Positions 1-6,999 of a DNA stretch of 26,901 nucleotides are shown one piece after another (position 1 is the first letter of the stretch; every line of letters begins with the position of its first letter). The stretch spans positions 1 to 26,901 of the forward strand of contig CBDVBD010000025.1 in the NCBI GenBank assembly GCA_965372135.1, given 5' to 3'. Position numbers and translations under genes: made by a program. The notes under the pieces were generated by a model. That model made no database searches. It worked only from the letters and a program-made list of their open reading frames with translations, and was not told the DNA's origin. This DNA comes from CBDVBD01 sp965372135 (lineage in GTDB: Bacteria; Electryoneota; RPQS01; CBDVBD01).

Positions 1-1
1 G

Positions 2-1936
2 AAGACGGATAGTGTGGGAGATACTCTATGGACCCAAATATACGATGCCACTATTTCTGATGACCGTCTCTGGTCCGTGCAACAGACGACAGACGGAGGA
101 TACATCATGGCGGGAGACATCTACGGCATGGGTCCCGGCAGCTATGATGGTTACATTGTGAAAACCGATAGTGTCGGCGATACATTATGGACTACATTAC
201 ATGGAGGAACCGACGTAGAGGTTTGCTACTCCATACAGCAGACAACAGATGGGGGATATATAGCATGTGGAGACACCAGATCTTTCGGTGCCATCTCCTT
301 AGATGTCTGGCTGTTTAAGCTGGATTCCTTAGGTCAGGTGCTTTGGAATCGCACCTATGGTGACTGGTATGATGAACATAGTACATATGTACAACAGCTA
401 ACTGACGGAGGATATATCATTTCAGGGAGCTCTAATTCTTTCAGTCCGACCTATTATCCTGATGGCTATTTGGTGAGGACTGATAGTGTTGGTGACACCC
501 TTTGGACCGGAGTGTATGGAGGTTTACAAGAGGATTTTCTCGGTTGTATCAAACCCACAATGGATGGAGGATATATTGCAGGAGGATCCACTCAGTCCTT
601 TGGAGCTGGAAATCAAGATTTTTGGCTGGTGAAGTTTGCACCGGAACCGCCTGATTTGCAGGTGCTATCACCCAATGGTGGTGAGGAATGGATTGTAGAA
701 GACACAACAGCTTCAATAGCTTGGAGCTATGAAGCGGGTTACGATTCTTTTGATGTCTTACTATCTCGCGATTCTGGTGCCAGTTGGGATACGTTAGAAT
801 CCGGGTTACTTCCCCCCATCGCTGATTGGATATGGAGTACTGGTGTTACCCCTCCCACATCTTTTGTATGTTTGATCAAAATAGTTGGCTACTATGACGG
901 ATTTCAAGCTTATGACATAAGTGATAGCGTTTTCTCTATTGTTGTGCCTACACTGGTGGTCACAAATCCCAACGGTGGTGAAATTTGGCGGATTTTGCAT
1001 TTGGAAACAGTGAATTGGACCGGCTACGGGTTCGAAGGAGGAGTAAAAATCGAACTCAACACCTACTATCCTGTTGGTGATTGGGAAGTTTTAGTGGATA
1101 GTACTGAAAATGATGGTGAAGAAGAGATTATTCCGATTTTATCCGCTTCCAACCAATGCCGGGTAAAGATCAGCTCACTGAATGATACGCTTTCCGACAT
1201 CTCTGACGGCAACTTCTACATCATTTCTTCCCAGGCTATCCTGGCATTAACCCGTCCCGGACAACCCGGTGTTCCGGTCTATTCCTGGGATGCCGGATTC
1301 CTTGAATGCCCGCCCATGACGGCAACCGAAAGTTTCCGTTTGACTAACTTCGGCAGCGAAACCATCGCAATATATGCTCCGGGAGCCCCGTTTGGACAGC
1401 ATTTCTCAAGGGAAACCAACTGCCCCGCCTCTTTCAACCTCCTCGCCGGACAAACCAGCACCTGTTACCTTGACATCACTTATGAACCTTTGGAAGACGG
1501 GACACATCTTGATACGATACAGATCACGACCGATGCTTTAAATGGGGTGGGTGGCTATGTTAGTATTCCCCTATCCGGTCAGCGAACCGCTGCTTCTATG
1601 ACTCCTATGGCACCGGATGTGGTCATCACCGTGGAAGGGTATGATGCCCGTCTAACTTGGGATCCTATCACCGAATCCGTCGGTGGTTGTCCGATAAGCG
1701 TGGATGCCTATTTGGTTTTCTATTCCCCTACCCTCGAAGGACCCTATTACTACCACGGTGACACCTCAGACACCACCTACGTTCATTCCAACGTGGTATT
1801 ATTTGCTCCCGGCATGTTCTACGAAGTGCAAACGTACACCGGACCCTTGTCGCGGATGGATGCCCTGCCAACCGACCCGGAAGAAACCCCCATCACTCGC
1901 GAGGAAACCTTCGAGCTGCTTTATAACAGCCGGTAA
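2..1936 (+). CDS. Secreted multi-domain repeat protein, 5'-truncated by window edge
   Basis: The frame is open from the first bases and the repeat pattern begins before the first GTG at 14, so the true start lies outside the window. Numbering from that GTG, residues 1-210 hold four repeats of about 52 residues with the core DGGYI.AG...D.(W/Y)L/IVK.DS.G..LW, typical of propeller-like repeats in secreted FCB proteins. Two Ig-like domains follow, each opening with (S/N)PNGGE.W (about 219-310 and 318-403). Next comes a HYDIN/ASH-like beta domain (about 408-525), and last an Fn3-like segment (about 533-612). It is presumably exported, but the signal peptide is not visible. The protein ends FELLYNSR with no YPNPFN sorting domain, so its surface attachment is unclear. 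No enzymatic motif is seen. An adhesin or cell-surface structural role is only an inference. A strong terminator follows 24 bases after the stop. Confidence 0.85.
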   Translation, partial: KTDSVGDTLWTQIYDATISDDRLWSVQQTTDGGYIMAGDIYGMGPGSYDGYIVKTDSVGDTLWTTLHGGTDVEVCYSIQQTTDGGYIACGDTRSFGAISLDVWLFKLDSLGQVLWNRTYGDWYDEHSTYVQQLTDGGYIISGSSNSFSPTYYPDGYLVRTDSVGDTLWTGVYGGLQEDFLGCIKPTMDGGYIAGGSTQSFGAGNQDFWLVKFAPEPPDLQVLSPNGGEEWIVEDTTASIAWSYEAGYDSFDVLLSRDSGASWDTLESGLLPPIADWIWSTGVTPPTSFVCLIKIVGYYDGFQAYDISDSVFSIVVPTLVVTNPNGGEIWRILHLETVNWTGYGFEGGVKIELNTYYPVGDWEVLVDSTENDGEEEIIPILSASNQCRVKISSLNDTLSDISDGNFYIISSQAILALTRPGQPGVPVYSWDAGFLECPPMTATESFRLTNFGSETIAIYAPGAPFGQHFSRETNCPASFNLLAGQTSTCYLDITYEPLEDGTHLDTIQITTDALNGVGGYVSIPLSGQRTAASMTPMAPDVVITVEGYDARLTWDPITESVGGCPISVDAYLVFYSPTLEGPYYYHGDTSDTTYVHSNVVLFAPGMFYEVQTYTGPLSRMDALPTDPEETPITREETFELLYNSR

Positions 1937-1959
1937 TAATATCTCAATTGGATATACAC

Positions 1960-1990
1960 AAAACCCCGAACCAATACGGTTCGGGGTTTT
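1960..1990 (+). terminator. Intrinsic terminator, bidirectional
   Basis: A perfect 13-bp stem (1960-1972 pairs with 1978-1990) encloses a 5-base loop. The GC core CCCCGAACC is flanked by an A-run on the left and a T-run on the right, so it can terminate the + strand repeat-protein gene and also the - strand beta-helix gene that converges on it from 2060. Confidence 0.9.
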
Positions 1991-2018
1991 ATATGTTAAG
2001 TCTGTGCTACATTATTAG

Positions 2019-2046
2019 TGCTGTCAGGTGTCCCCACCTGACAGCA
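2019..2046. repeat. REP-like palindrome, CTGTCRGGTG family
   Basis: A 12-bp perfect inverted repeat (2019-2030 with 2035-2046) encloses the loop TCCC. The arm core is CTGTCAGGTG. Two relatives with CTGTCGGGTG arms occur at 26360-26398 and 26737-26760, each also preceded by a GTG context. It lacks a T-run, so I read it as a dispersed intergenic palindrome and not a terminator. Confidence 0.8.
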
Positions 2047-2059
2047 AATATGACCGAGT

Positions 2060-3862
2060 TTACTTCTGCAGAATAACCTTTTGCACCTGCTGATAATCCC
2101 CAACTTCAAGCTGCACCCAATAGATTCCCGATGGCGCTGATCCCGCATCCCATATCGCGCGATAGCTTCCCGCTGATAAGGGCTGATTCAGTAAAGTTTC
2201 TACCCGCTGCCCTAATAGATTATACACCGACAACCTCACATCGCCCGGGGTTGCAATTTCAAACGGAATCACAGTAGCAGCATTAAACGGATTGGGATAA
2301 GCGGACAACAACCGATGCTGCTGCGGTATCGCAGGCGCCGGTTCAAGCACCACCGGCAACTGATCGAAATAAAAAGCGCCGATATCCGCCACCGTACCGT
2401 CCGGATCCTGAGGAATCGCCGGATTCCCGGCATCGATACACGGTGAGGATGCCTGAAGGTGAAAATTCCCCGACGAAGGATTGATTAAAACCGGATCCAT
2501 CACGATGTTGTTGTACTGATCGCACGGGTCGCCATTGACGTTGGTCTGGGTCAACATGCAGATTCCATAGGGTCCTTGCCCGGGATCATTGTTGTTGTAA
2601 TTGATATCCCCGCCGGTGTTTCCGTAGATGTCGTTATAGCTGACCGTAGAATAGGTACTGTATTGGAAGAATATCCCCCCGCCACTCGCTGCATTGGCTA
2701 TAATATTGGTATTGATGTTGGGCGCACAGTCAATCAGACAAATATGCCCGCCGGATTCCGCAGCGTAGTTGTTATAAAATGTACACCGTTTGATTATCAA
2801 GCTTGCACTATACACATAAAATGCCCCGCCTCTGTTGGTCGCTTCGTTCCCCGCAAAAACACAATATTGAAAATCAGGCGTACAATTATAAGCATAAACA
2901 GCGGCACCCATATCCGCCATATTAGCAAAAACCTCACATTCCCTCACCACCGCGTCGCTGTTCTGCCAAAAGTACATCGCGCCCCCTTTGGAGGCATTGC
3001 CGGTCGCCATATTACCCACAAAGCTGCAACCCGTTATCGTCGGCGAGCTGCTGCTTTGGCAGTTAATCGCAGCGCCGTCGCCGGTACACCGGTTTTCGAA
3101 AAACTGGCAGTCAGTCATTATCGGACTGCTGCTGTAGCAGTTAATGGCACCGCCTTCCCGTGCCGAATTGTTCTGAAATGTGCAGCCGTCAAATTCAGGG
3201 ATTCCCTCCTGACACTGCAGCCCGCCTCCTTTATTCTCCGCATAATTATCGAAAAAATAACAATCCGAAAACAACGGACTACTGCTGAACGGCAGCGCTC
3301 CACCGCCGTATTCGGCTTGATTTTCGTATATCTCGCAATGTTCGATCACTGGCTCTGCGCCATTAGTAATTGCCATTCCGCCGCCAAACTGAGCTATATT
3401 CTTCCGAATAGTACAATACCTGAAAACAGGTTGGCAGTCGTTGATAAACACCCCACCGCCCCAATTATCAGGGGTATTACCGGTGGCGTGACCATATTCT
3501 ATGATACAGTATTGCAGCCGAGTGGAATCGTGACACTGACTGAATCGCAGTCCACCCCAACGATTGGGATTGGTGGTGGTGTCGCAGGTGAAAGTAACCG
3601 GATCGTCCGCAGTGCCCATCACCTTTAAAGTACCCTGTATATTAAACTGATAATTTCCGGTGAATCCCACATTAACCCCGGCTTCGATGATCAAGGTTGC
3701 GGAACCGATGATACTGACACTACCCTGGTGGATCATGTAGGGACTTCCGGCGGTAGTCCAAGTGCCGGACACCCCGCCCATATTGACCCAGGTGGTATCG
3801 CCAAACGTCAGTGACACAAACAGCACCCCAACAAAAACGACAATCAACAGTGAACGAATCAT
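2060..3862 (-). CDS. Secreted right-handed beta-helix protein with T9SS type A-like C-terminal domain
   Basis: 600 residues. An N-terminal signal peptide (about 1-21, hydrophobic core IVVFVGVLFVSLTF) leads to a mature start near DTTW. Residues of roughly 100-400 form a parallel beta-helix of 22-25-residue coils with the pattern C-x-(F/I)...N.A..GGA/G, resembling polymorphic outer-membrane protein repeats. A Cys recurs at the same coil position in about ten successive coils. Residues 521-600 are a sorting/FlgD-Ig-like domain with YPNPFN, YNLLGQ, SGIY and a final VQKVILQK. Known family behaviour is export across the outer membrane by a type IX-like system and cell-surface attachment or release. 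The ligand or substrate is unknown and no catalytic triad was recognised. It starts at ATG 3862 behind AAAAGG and ends just before the shared terminator region. Confidence 0.9.
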   Translation of the reverse strand: MIRSLLIVVFVGVLFVSLTFGDTTWVNMGGVSGTWTTAGSPYMIHQGSVSIIGSATLIIEAGVNVGFTGNYQFNIQGTLKVMGTADDPVTFTCDTTTNPNRWGGLRFSQCHDSTRLQYCIIEYGHATGNTPDNWGGGVFINDCQPVFRYCTIRKNIAQFGGGMAITNGAEPVIEHCEIYENQAEYGGGALPFSSSPLFSDCYFFDNYAENKGGGLQCQEGIPEFDGCTFQNNSAREGGAINCYSSSPIMTDCQFFENRCTGDGAAINCQSSSSPTITGCSFVGNMATGNASKGGAMYFWQNSDAVVRECEVFANMADMGAAVYAYNCTPDFQYCVFAGNEATNRGGAFYVYSASLIIKRCTFYNNYAAESGGHICLIDCAPNINTNIIANAASGGGIFFQYSTYSTVSYNDIYGNTGGDINYNNNDPGQGPYGICMLTQTNVNGDPCDQYNNIVMDPVLINPSSGNFHLQASSPCIDAGNPAIPQDPDGTVADIGAFYFDQLPVVLEPAPAIPQQHRLLSAYPNPFNAATVIPFEIATPGDVRLSVYNLLGQRVETLLNQPLSAGSYRAIWDAGSAPSGIYWVQLEVGDYQQVQKVILQK

Positions 3863-3928
3863 GATGTTACCTTTTATGAATTATCAACAAATAGTTGCTT
3901 ACGCTGAATTCCTCAGAAAACGTTTGCC

Positions 3929-4189
3929 TTAAATGCGATCATGTGGCTTCTTACCTCGCAAGAGCCGAAGGTTATACATATACCCGCCGCTAATTAAATA
4001 AATAAGACAACCGAGACCAATTATCATAAAGACAATGTTCATGTATAACTTTGTGCTCGGAAACGCCAATGTTACAAAAACGCCAATAATAATCAGGGAG
4101 CCCAGGAAAATCTTCCCTGACTTTCCAGTTACGATCAAAGTAAAAATGATACAAAAAATGAAAAATAAACCAAATATGTTAAATACCAT
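3929..4189 (-). CDS. Small membrane protein, paralogue A of a tandem trio
   Basis: 86 residues, almost entirely hydrophobic: three predicted membrane segments (about 4-21, 27-43, 50-68) and a basic tail (LRLLRGKKPHDR). Aligned with the next two small proteins upstream it shares G25, P44, an N at 51 exactly seven residues after the Pro, and the signature G58-x-G-C-x-x-Y64. The ATG at 4189 has an AAGGTG ribosome site about six bases upstream. It is the last of the three in transcription order and is followed after 66 bases by the sorting-domain beta-helix gene. I do not recognise the family, and function is unknown. Confidence 0.65.
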   Translation of the reverse strand: MVFNIFGLFFIFCIIFTLIVTGKSGKIFLGSLIIIGVFVTLAFPSTKLYMNIVFMIIGLGCLIYLISGGYMYNLRLLRGKKPHDRI

Positions 4190-4292
4190 GGCACACCTTA
4201 CAAGTTAATACTGTTAAGGCTATACAATGAACAATAATCGATGACATACAACTTGCCGCGGTAGAAACCATTCATACCTTCTACGCTGGTAT

Positions 4293-4517
4293 TTATGAAC
4301 TATGCCACTTCGCATACATGAAACAACCAGCCCCAAACAACAACGCACCAATGTTAAACCATGTTCGATATTCAGGCAAACTAAGTGATAATATGGCAAA
4401 CAACAGCACAAGGCAGACTATTACGATTTTACCCTTGATGCCTGATACTATCAATGCCCAGATAACACAAGCAAACGCAAACGCCAATGCAATTGGCATT
4501 AACCATACGGCACTCAT
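4293..4517 (-). CDS. Small membrane protein, paralogue B of a tandem trio
   Basis: 74 residues with three hydrophobic segments (about 4-24, 31-47, 54-69). It shares the spacing of paralogue A without gaps: G29, P48, N55 seven residues later, then G62-A-G-C-F-M-Y68. The C-terminal tail is short (AKWHSS), unlike the basic tails of its siblings. The start at ATG 4517 is well supported by AGGAGGGG just upstream. It lies 36 bases downstream of paralogue C and 103 bases upstream of A, consistent with one transcript. No family recognised. Confidence 0.7.
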   Translation of the reverse strand: MSAVWLMPIALAFAFACVIWALIVSGIKGKIVIVCLVLLFAILSLSLPEYRTWFNIGALLFGAGCFMYAKWHSS

Positions 4518-4553
4518 TTTCCCCTCCTATCACTTTCCAAAATAACAGTCACT

Positions 4554-4796
4554 TCAACGCCTGCGGCAAATTTGACGAATACCGGGAAGGTACCGCTTCC
4601 ACAGCAGGTACAAGAAACAACCGAATCCTACGATATACCAAATTATCTCTATATATGAACGGCACCTGGGATAAATCAATGCAGCCGATATAACCATTGC
4701 AATCAAAAGAATTAAGAATATCCGTGTCCCGGAATCCGACAAAATGCATGTCATCAGTACAAGCACCAACGAGAGTAGAATCCCAATAATGTACAT
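4554..4796 (-). CDS. Small membrane protein, paralogue C of a tandem trio
   Basis: 80 residues from ATG 4796, chosen because GAGG sits eight bases upstream; a TTG at 4814 would add six residues but overlaps the preceding stop and has no better site. There are three hydrophobic segments and a strongly basic tail (KRYLPGIRQICRRR). It has the same Pro + seven + acidic/Asn and G-x-G-C-F-L-Y signature as the other two, with one extra residue between the conserved Gly and Pro. The gene follows the NosD-like beta-helix gene almost directly (18 bases), suggesting translational coupling. Function unknown; possibly an accessory membrane protein for the flanking secreted proteins (inference). Confidence 0.7.
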   Translation of the reverse strand: MYIIGILLSLVLVLMTCILSDSGTRIFLILLIAMVISAALIYPRCRSYIEIIWYIVGFGCFLYLLWKRYLPGIRQICRRR

Positions 4797-4814
4797 GTGT
4801 ACTACCTCTACCAA

Positions 4815-6044
4815 TTATTTCTTGATGCAGAATTCCTGGTAAAAATCCGACTCTTGGAAAATATCATATATGAACAAATCCCGGTAAATGAGTATTAATT
4901 CTTTTACAAAATCTTCCTCAGGCACATCATAATCCGGCAGATCATCAGTAGCGCGGCGATTATCGAAAAAGATATTCCCGGAAATCGCGAAACCGTCCGG
5001 TACCGCATGTTCAGCCAGCGCACATTGATAGCAGTAATAATCCGGCGAATCGTATCTTTCGTCCCAACCGGTTCTGACAATGACATTATCGGTGAATCGC
5101 CCGGGATAGCAATCATCGGTGGAACTGGTGATGGAAGCGCCGCAGGCTCCAACATTATAAATCACATTCCCTTCGATCACACCCACCGGTTTCCCCTTAT
5201 CGGCATCCCACAAAGCAATTCCCCAAGTCAGCATATCTTCGATAATGTTCGCCCTCACGGTGGCTTTGGCATCCACAAACAACCCGATCCCTTTCCAATA
5301 ACGCTTGACAAGATTATGTTCCACATAAGCACGGGCATTCCAGGTAATGCCGATGGCTACCCCGCGACCCCCGGCGGCACGGCTTCCCCCCGCCTTATCT
5401 ACCCCATCGATTACATTATCAACGATAATCGCCCGGGCATTGCGATAAAGTGCGATACCATCCCAGGAATTCCTTATAATCCGATTGTTGCGGATAGTGA
5501 TTTCGGAATCCTCACGCCCGCATATTCCCATCACCCCCACCACATTCTGCGTGACAATCGCCGAATCCCCAATATTATCGTGGATCAGGTTATTCTCGAT
5601 CAACACCGTGCCGTCCTTCACCACAATCGCGGCATCGGTGGCATTACCGTCAGCATCCCTTTCCCCGCCGGTGATGGACAGATTTTCGATTGCGCAGTCC
5701 CGGCAGTGGTGAAAAAACAATCCGTAACCGGCATGAGTCACAATAACTGCAGCGCTATCCCCCGGTCCCACAATCGACACCTGCTCGCCGGAAATCCGTA
5801 TCCCCACCGTAATACTGACAGTAGTATCGGGATCCTGGCAGTTCCCGCAGGTGGAATCAACCGCGACAGTAGGCGTCAAATCATAGACACCCGCAGCGAG
5901 CCGAATCACCTTGTTATATACCGGCTCGGTAAATATCGCCTGTAGCTGCCGGGCATCAGAAACAACTAAAGTATCCCTTCCGGACCATCCGGTTCCGGCG
6001 ACACAAAGCACGGTAACGATAGATATAACAATCACCTGCCGCAT
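4815..6044 (-). CDS. Secreted NosD-like right-handed beta-helix protein
   Basis: 409 residues from ATG 6044 (a TTG two codons upstream is possible). A signal peptide (about 1-22, MRQVIVISIVTVLCVAG) precedes a PbH1-repeat beta-helix (about 100-340) with recurrent I..N.I..N...GI.L/I...A motifs such as IRNNRIIRNSWDGIAL, typical of NosD/pectate-lyase-like folds. Several Cys lie in the first third (CGNC, HHCRDC, CGRE) and could form disulfides outside the cytoplasm. Unlike the other beta-helix protein in the window it has no C-terminal sorting domain, so it is probably periplasmic or released. No lyase active site is evident, and substrate binding is speculative. It heads the group containing the three small membrane proteins. 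Confidence 0.85.
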   Translation of the reverse strand: MRQVIVISIVTVLCVAGTGWSGRDTLVVSDARQLQAIFTEPVYNKVIRLAAGVYDLTPTVAVDSTCGNCQDPDTTVSITVGIRISGEQVSIVGPGDSAAVIVTHAGYGLFFHHCRDCAIENLSITGGERDADGNATDAAIVVKDGTVLIENNLIHDNIGDSAIVTQNVVGVMGICGREDSEITIRNNRIIRNSWDGIALYRNARAIIVDNVIDGVDKAGGSRAAGGRGVAIGITWNARAYVEHNLVKRYWKGIGLFVDAKATVRANIIEDMLTWGIALWDADKGKPVGVIEGNVIYNVGACGASITSSTDDCYPGRFTDNVIVRTGWDERYDSPDYYCYQCALAEHAVPDGFAISGNIFFDNRRATDDLPDYDVPEEDFVKELILIYRDLFIYDIFQESDFYQEFCIKK

Positions 6045-6083
6045 TATCAATCCAATTGCTTGCTTCTAAATAACCGGCTAATT

Positions 6084-6995
6084 CTACAGGTTTAAATCGC
6101 CTTCCAACACCTTCACCGCTGGTCCCCCGATCTGAACCGCCGACAACACACCATCGCTGTGATGCACCCGGACATGCACTCTACCCGGTCGATTGACGAA
6201 ATCCCCCTGTTCCGCGATATATTCCGCCGGATTGTCGTCCCTGGGCAGTACCCCCTGCTGAAACAGCAAAGCTCCCAACGGCGCATTAGCCGCACCGGTC
6301 ACAGGATCCTCGTCAATTCCTACCCCAGGTGCAAAACATCGCAAATGTACCCGGTGATCCGGCTCGAACGTTTCCAAAGCAAACGGCACTACAATCAGGT
6401 TCGTTTCCCGCTCTAACCGCCCCAATTTGGTGAAATCCGGAGTGATACTTTCCAACGTCTTCAATGATTTCACCGGTACATACAACATATGCTGATCGTG
6501 GCTCGCCCAGGGTTCCAACGTGGGATGCAAGTCCGCAACATGCAACCCCATTCCCGACAGGAATTCCCACAGCAGCTCGCCTTCGTACGGGGCAAAAGTG
6601 GGTATCGGAACCCCGATCCACACCATTTTTGCTTCACCGTTTTCGCTGTCCACTGTCAATTCAAGCGTGCCGATCAGCGCTTTCACTGTTAACGACGACC
6701 GTCCCTTCTTAGGGAGTTTAATCATCCCCTGATCGCACAGAGCAAAAGTTGCACCCAACGTGGCATGTCCGCAAAATGGCACCTCATCGGTGGGCGTGAA
6801 CCATCGGAAGCGGTACTGATGACCGGCTTCGGAATACTCGGTGATAAATGCCGTTTCCGATAAATTCATCTCCCGTGCGATGCCCTGCATCACTTCATCA
6901 GATAACCCTTCCGCCTTACATACCACCGCCGCCGGATTTCCCTTCAGTGGTTCCCGGGCGAACGCATCCCATTGTTGAATGTGAATTTTCGTCAC
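6084..6995 (-). CDS. PhzF family isomerase/epimerase-like protein
   Basis: 303 residues, the usual length for the PhzF/YddE family of diaminopimelate-epimerase-like fold proteins. Visible family marks are the N-terminal DAF...P..GNPAAVV (10-25), the catalytic-type Glu47 in LSETAF, CGHATLG (75-81) in the first half-domain, and GIDEDPVTGAANAPLG in the second. Known members isomerise small carbon skeletons, such as the phenazine precursor DHHA, but most environmental members are uncharacterised and no phenazine genes are nearby. The start is a GTG at 6995, four bases after the stop of the BatA-like gene, so the two are probably co-translated. The biological substrate cannot be told from the sequence. 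Confidence 0.93.
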   Translation of the reverse strand: MTKIHIQQWDAFAREPLKGNPAAVVCKAEGLSDEVMQGIAREMNLSETAFITEYSEAGHQYRFRWFTPTDEVPFCGHATLGATFALCDQGMIKLPKKGRSSLTVKALIGTLELTVDSENGEAKMVWIGVPIPTFAPYEGELLWEFLSGMGLHVADLHPTLEPWASHDQHMLYVPVKSLKTLESITPDFTKLGRLERETNLIVVPFALETFEPDHRVHLRCFAPGVGIDEDPVTGAANAPLGALLFQQGVLPRDDNPAEYIAEQGDFVNRPGRVHVRVHHSDGVLSAVQIGGPAVKVLEGDLNL

Positions 6996-6999
6996 AGGA

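Noticed and set aside
2576..3628. Long + strand open frame (350 codons) opposite the beta-helix gene
   Set aside because: It is antisense to a protein with a clear signal peptide, repeats and sorting domain; its translation has no recognisable domain and the repeats of the real gene explain the lack of stops.
5007..5945. Long + strand open frame (312 codons) opposite the NosD-like gene
   Set aside because: Antisense shadow of a repetitive beta-helix gene, low-complexity composition, no ribosome site or family match.
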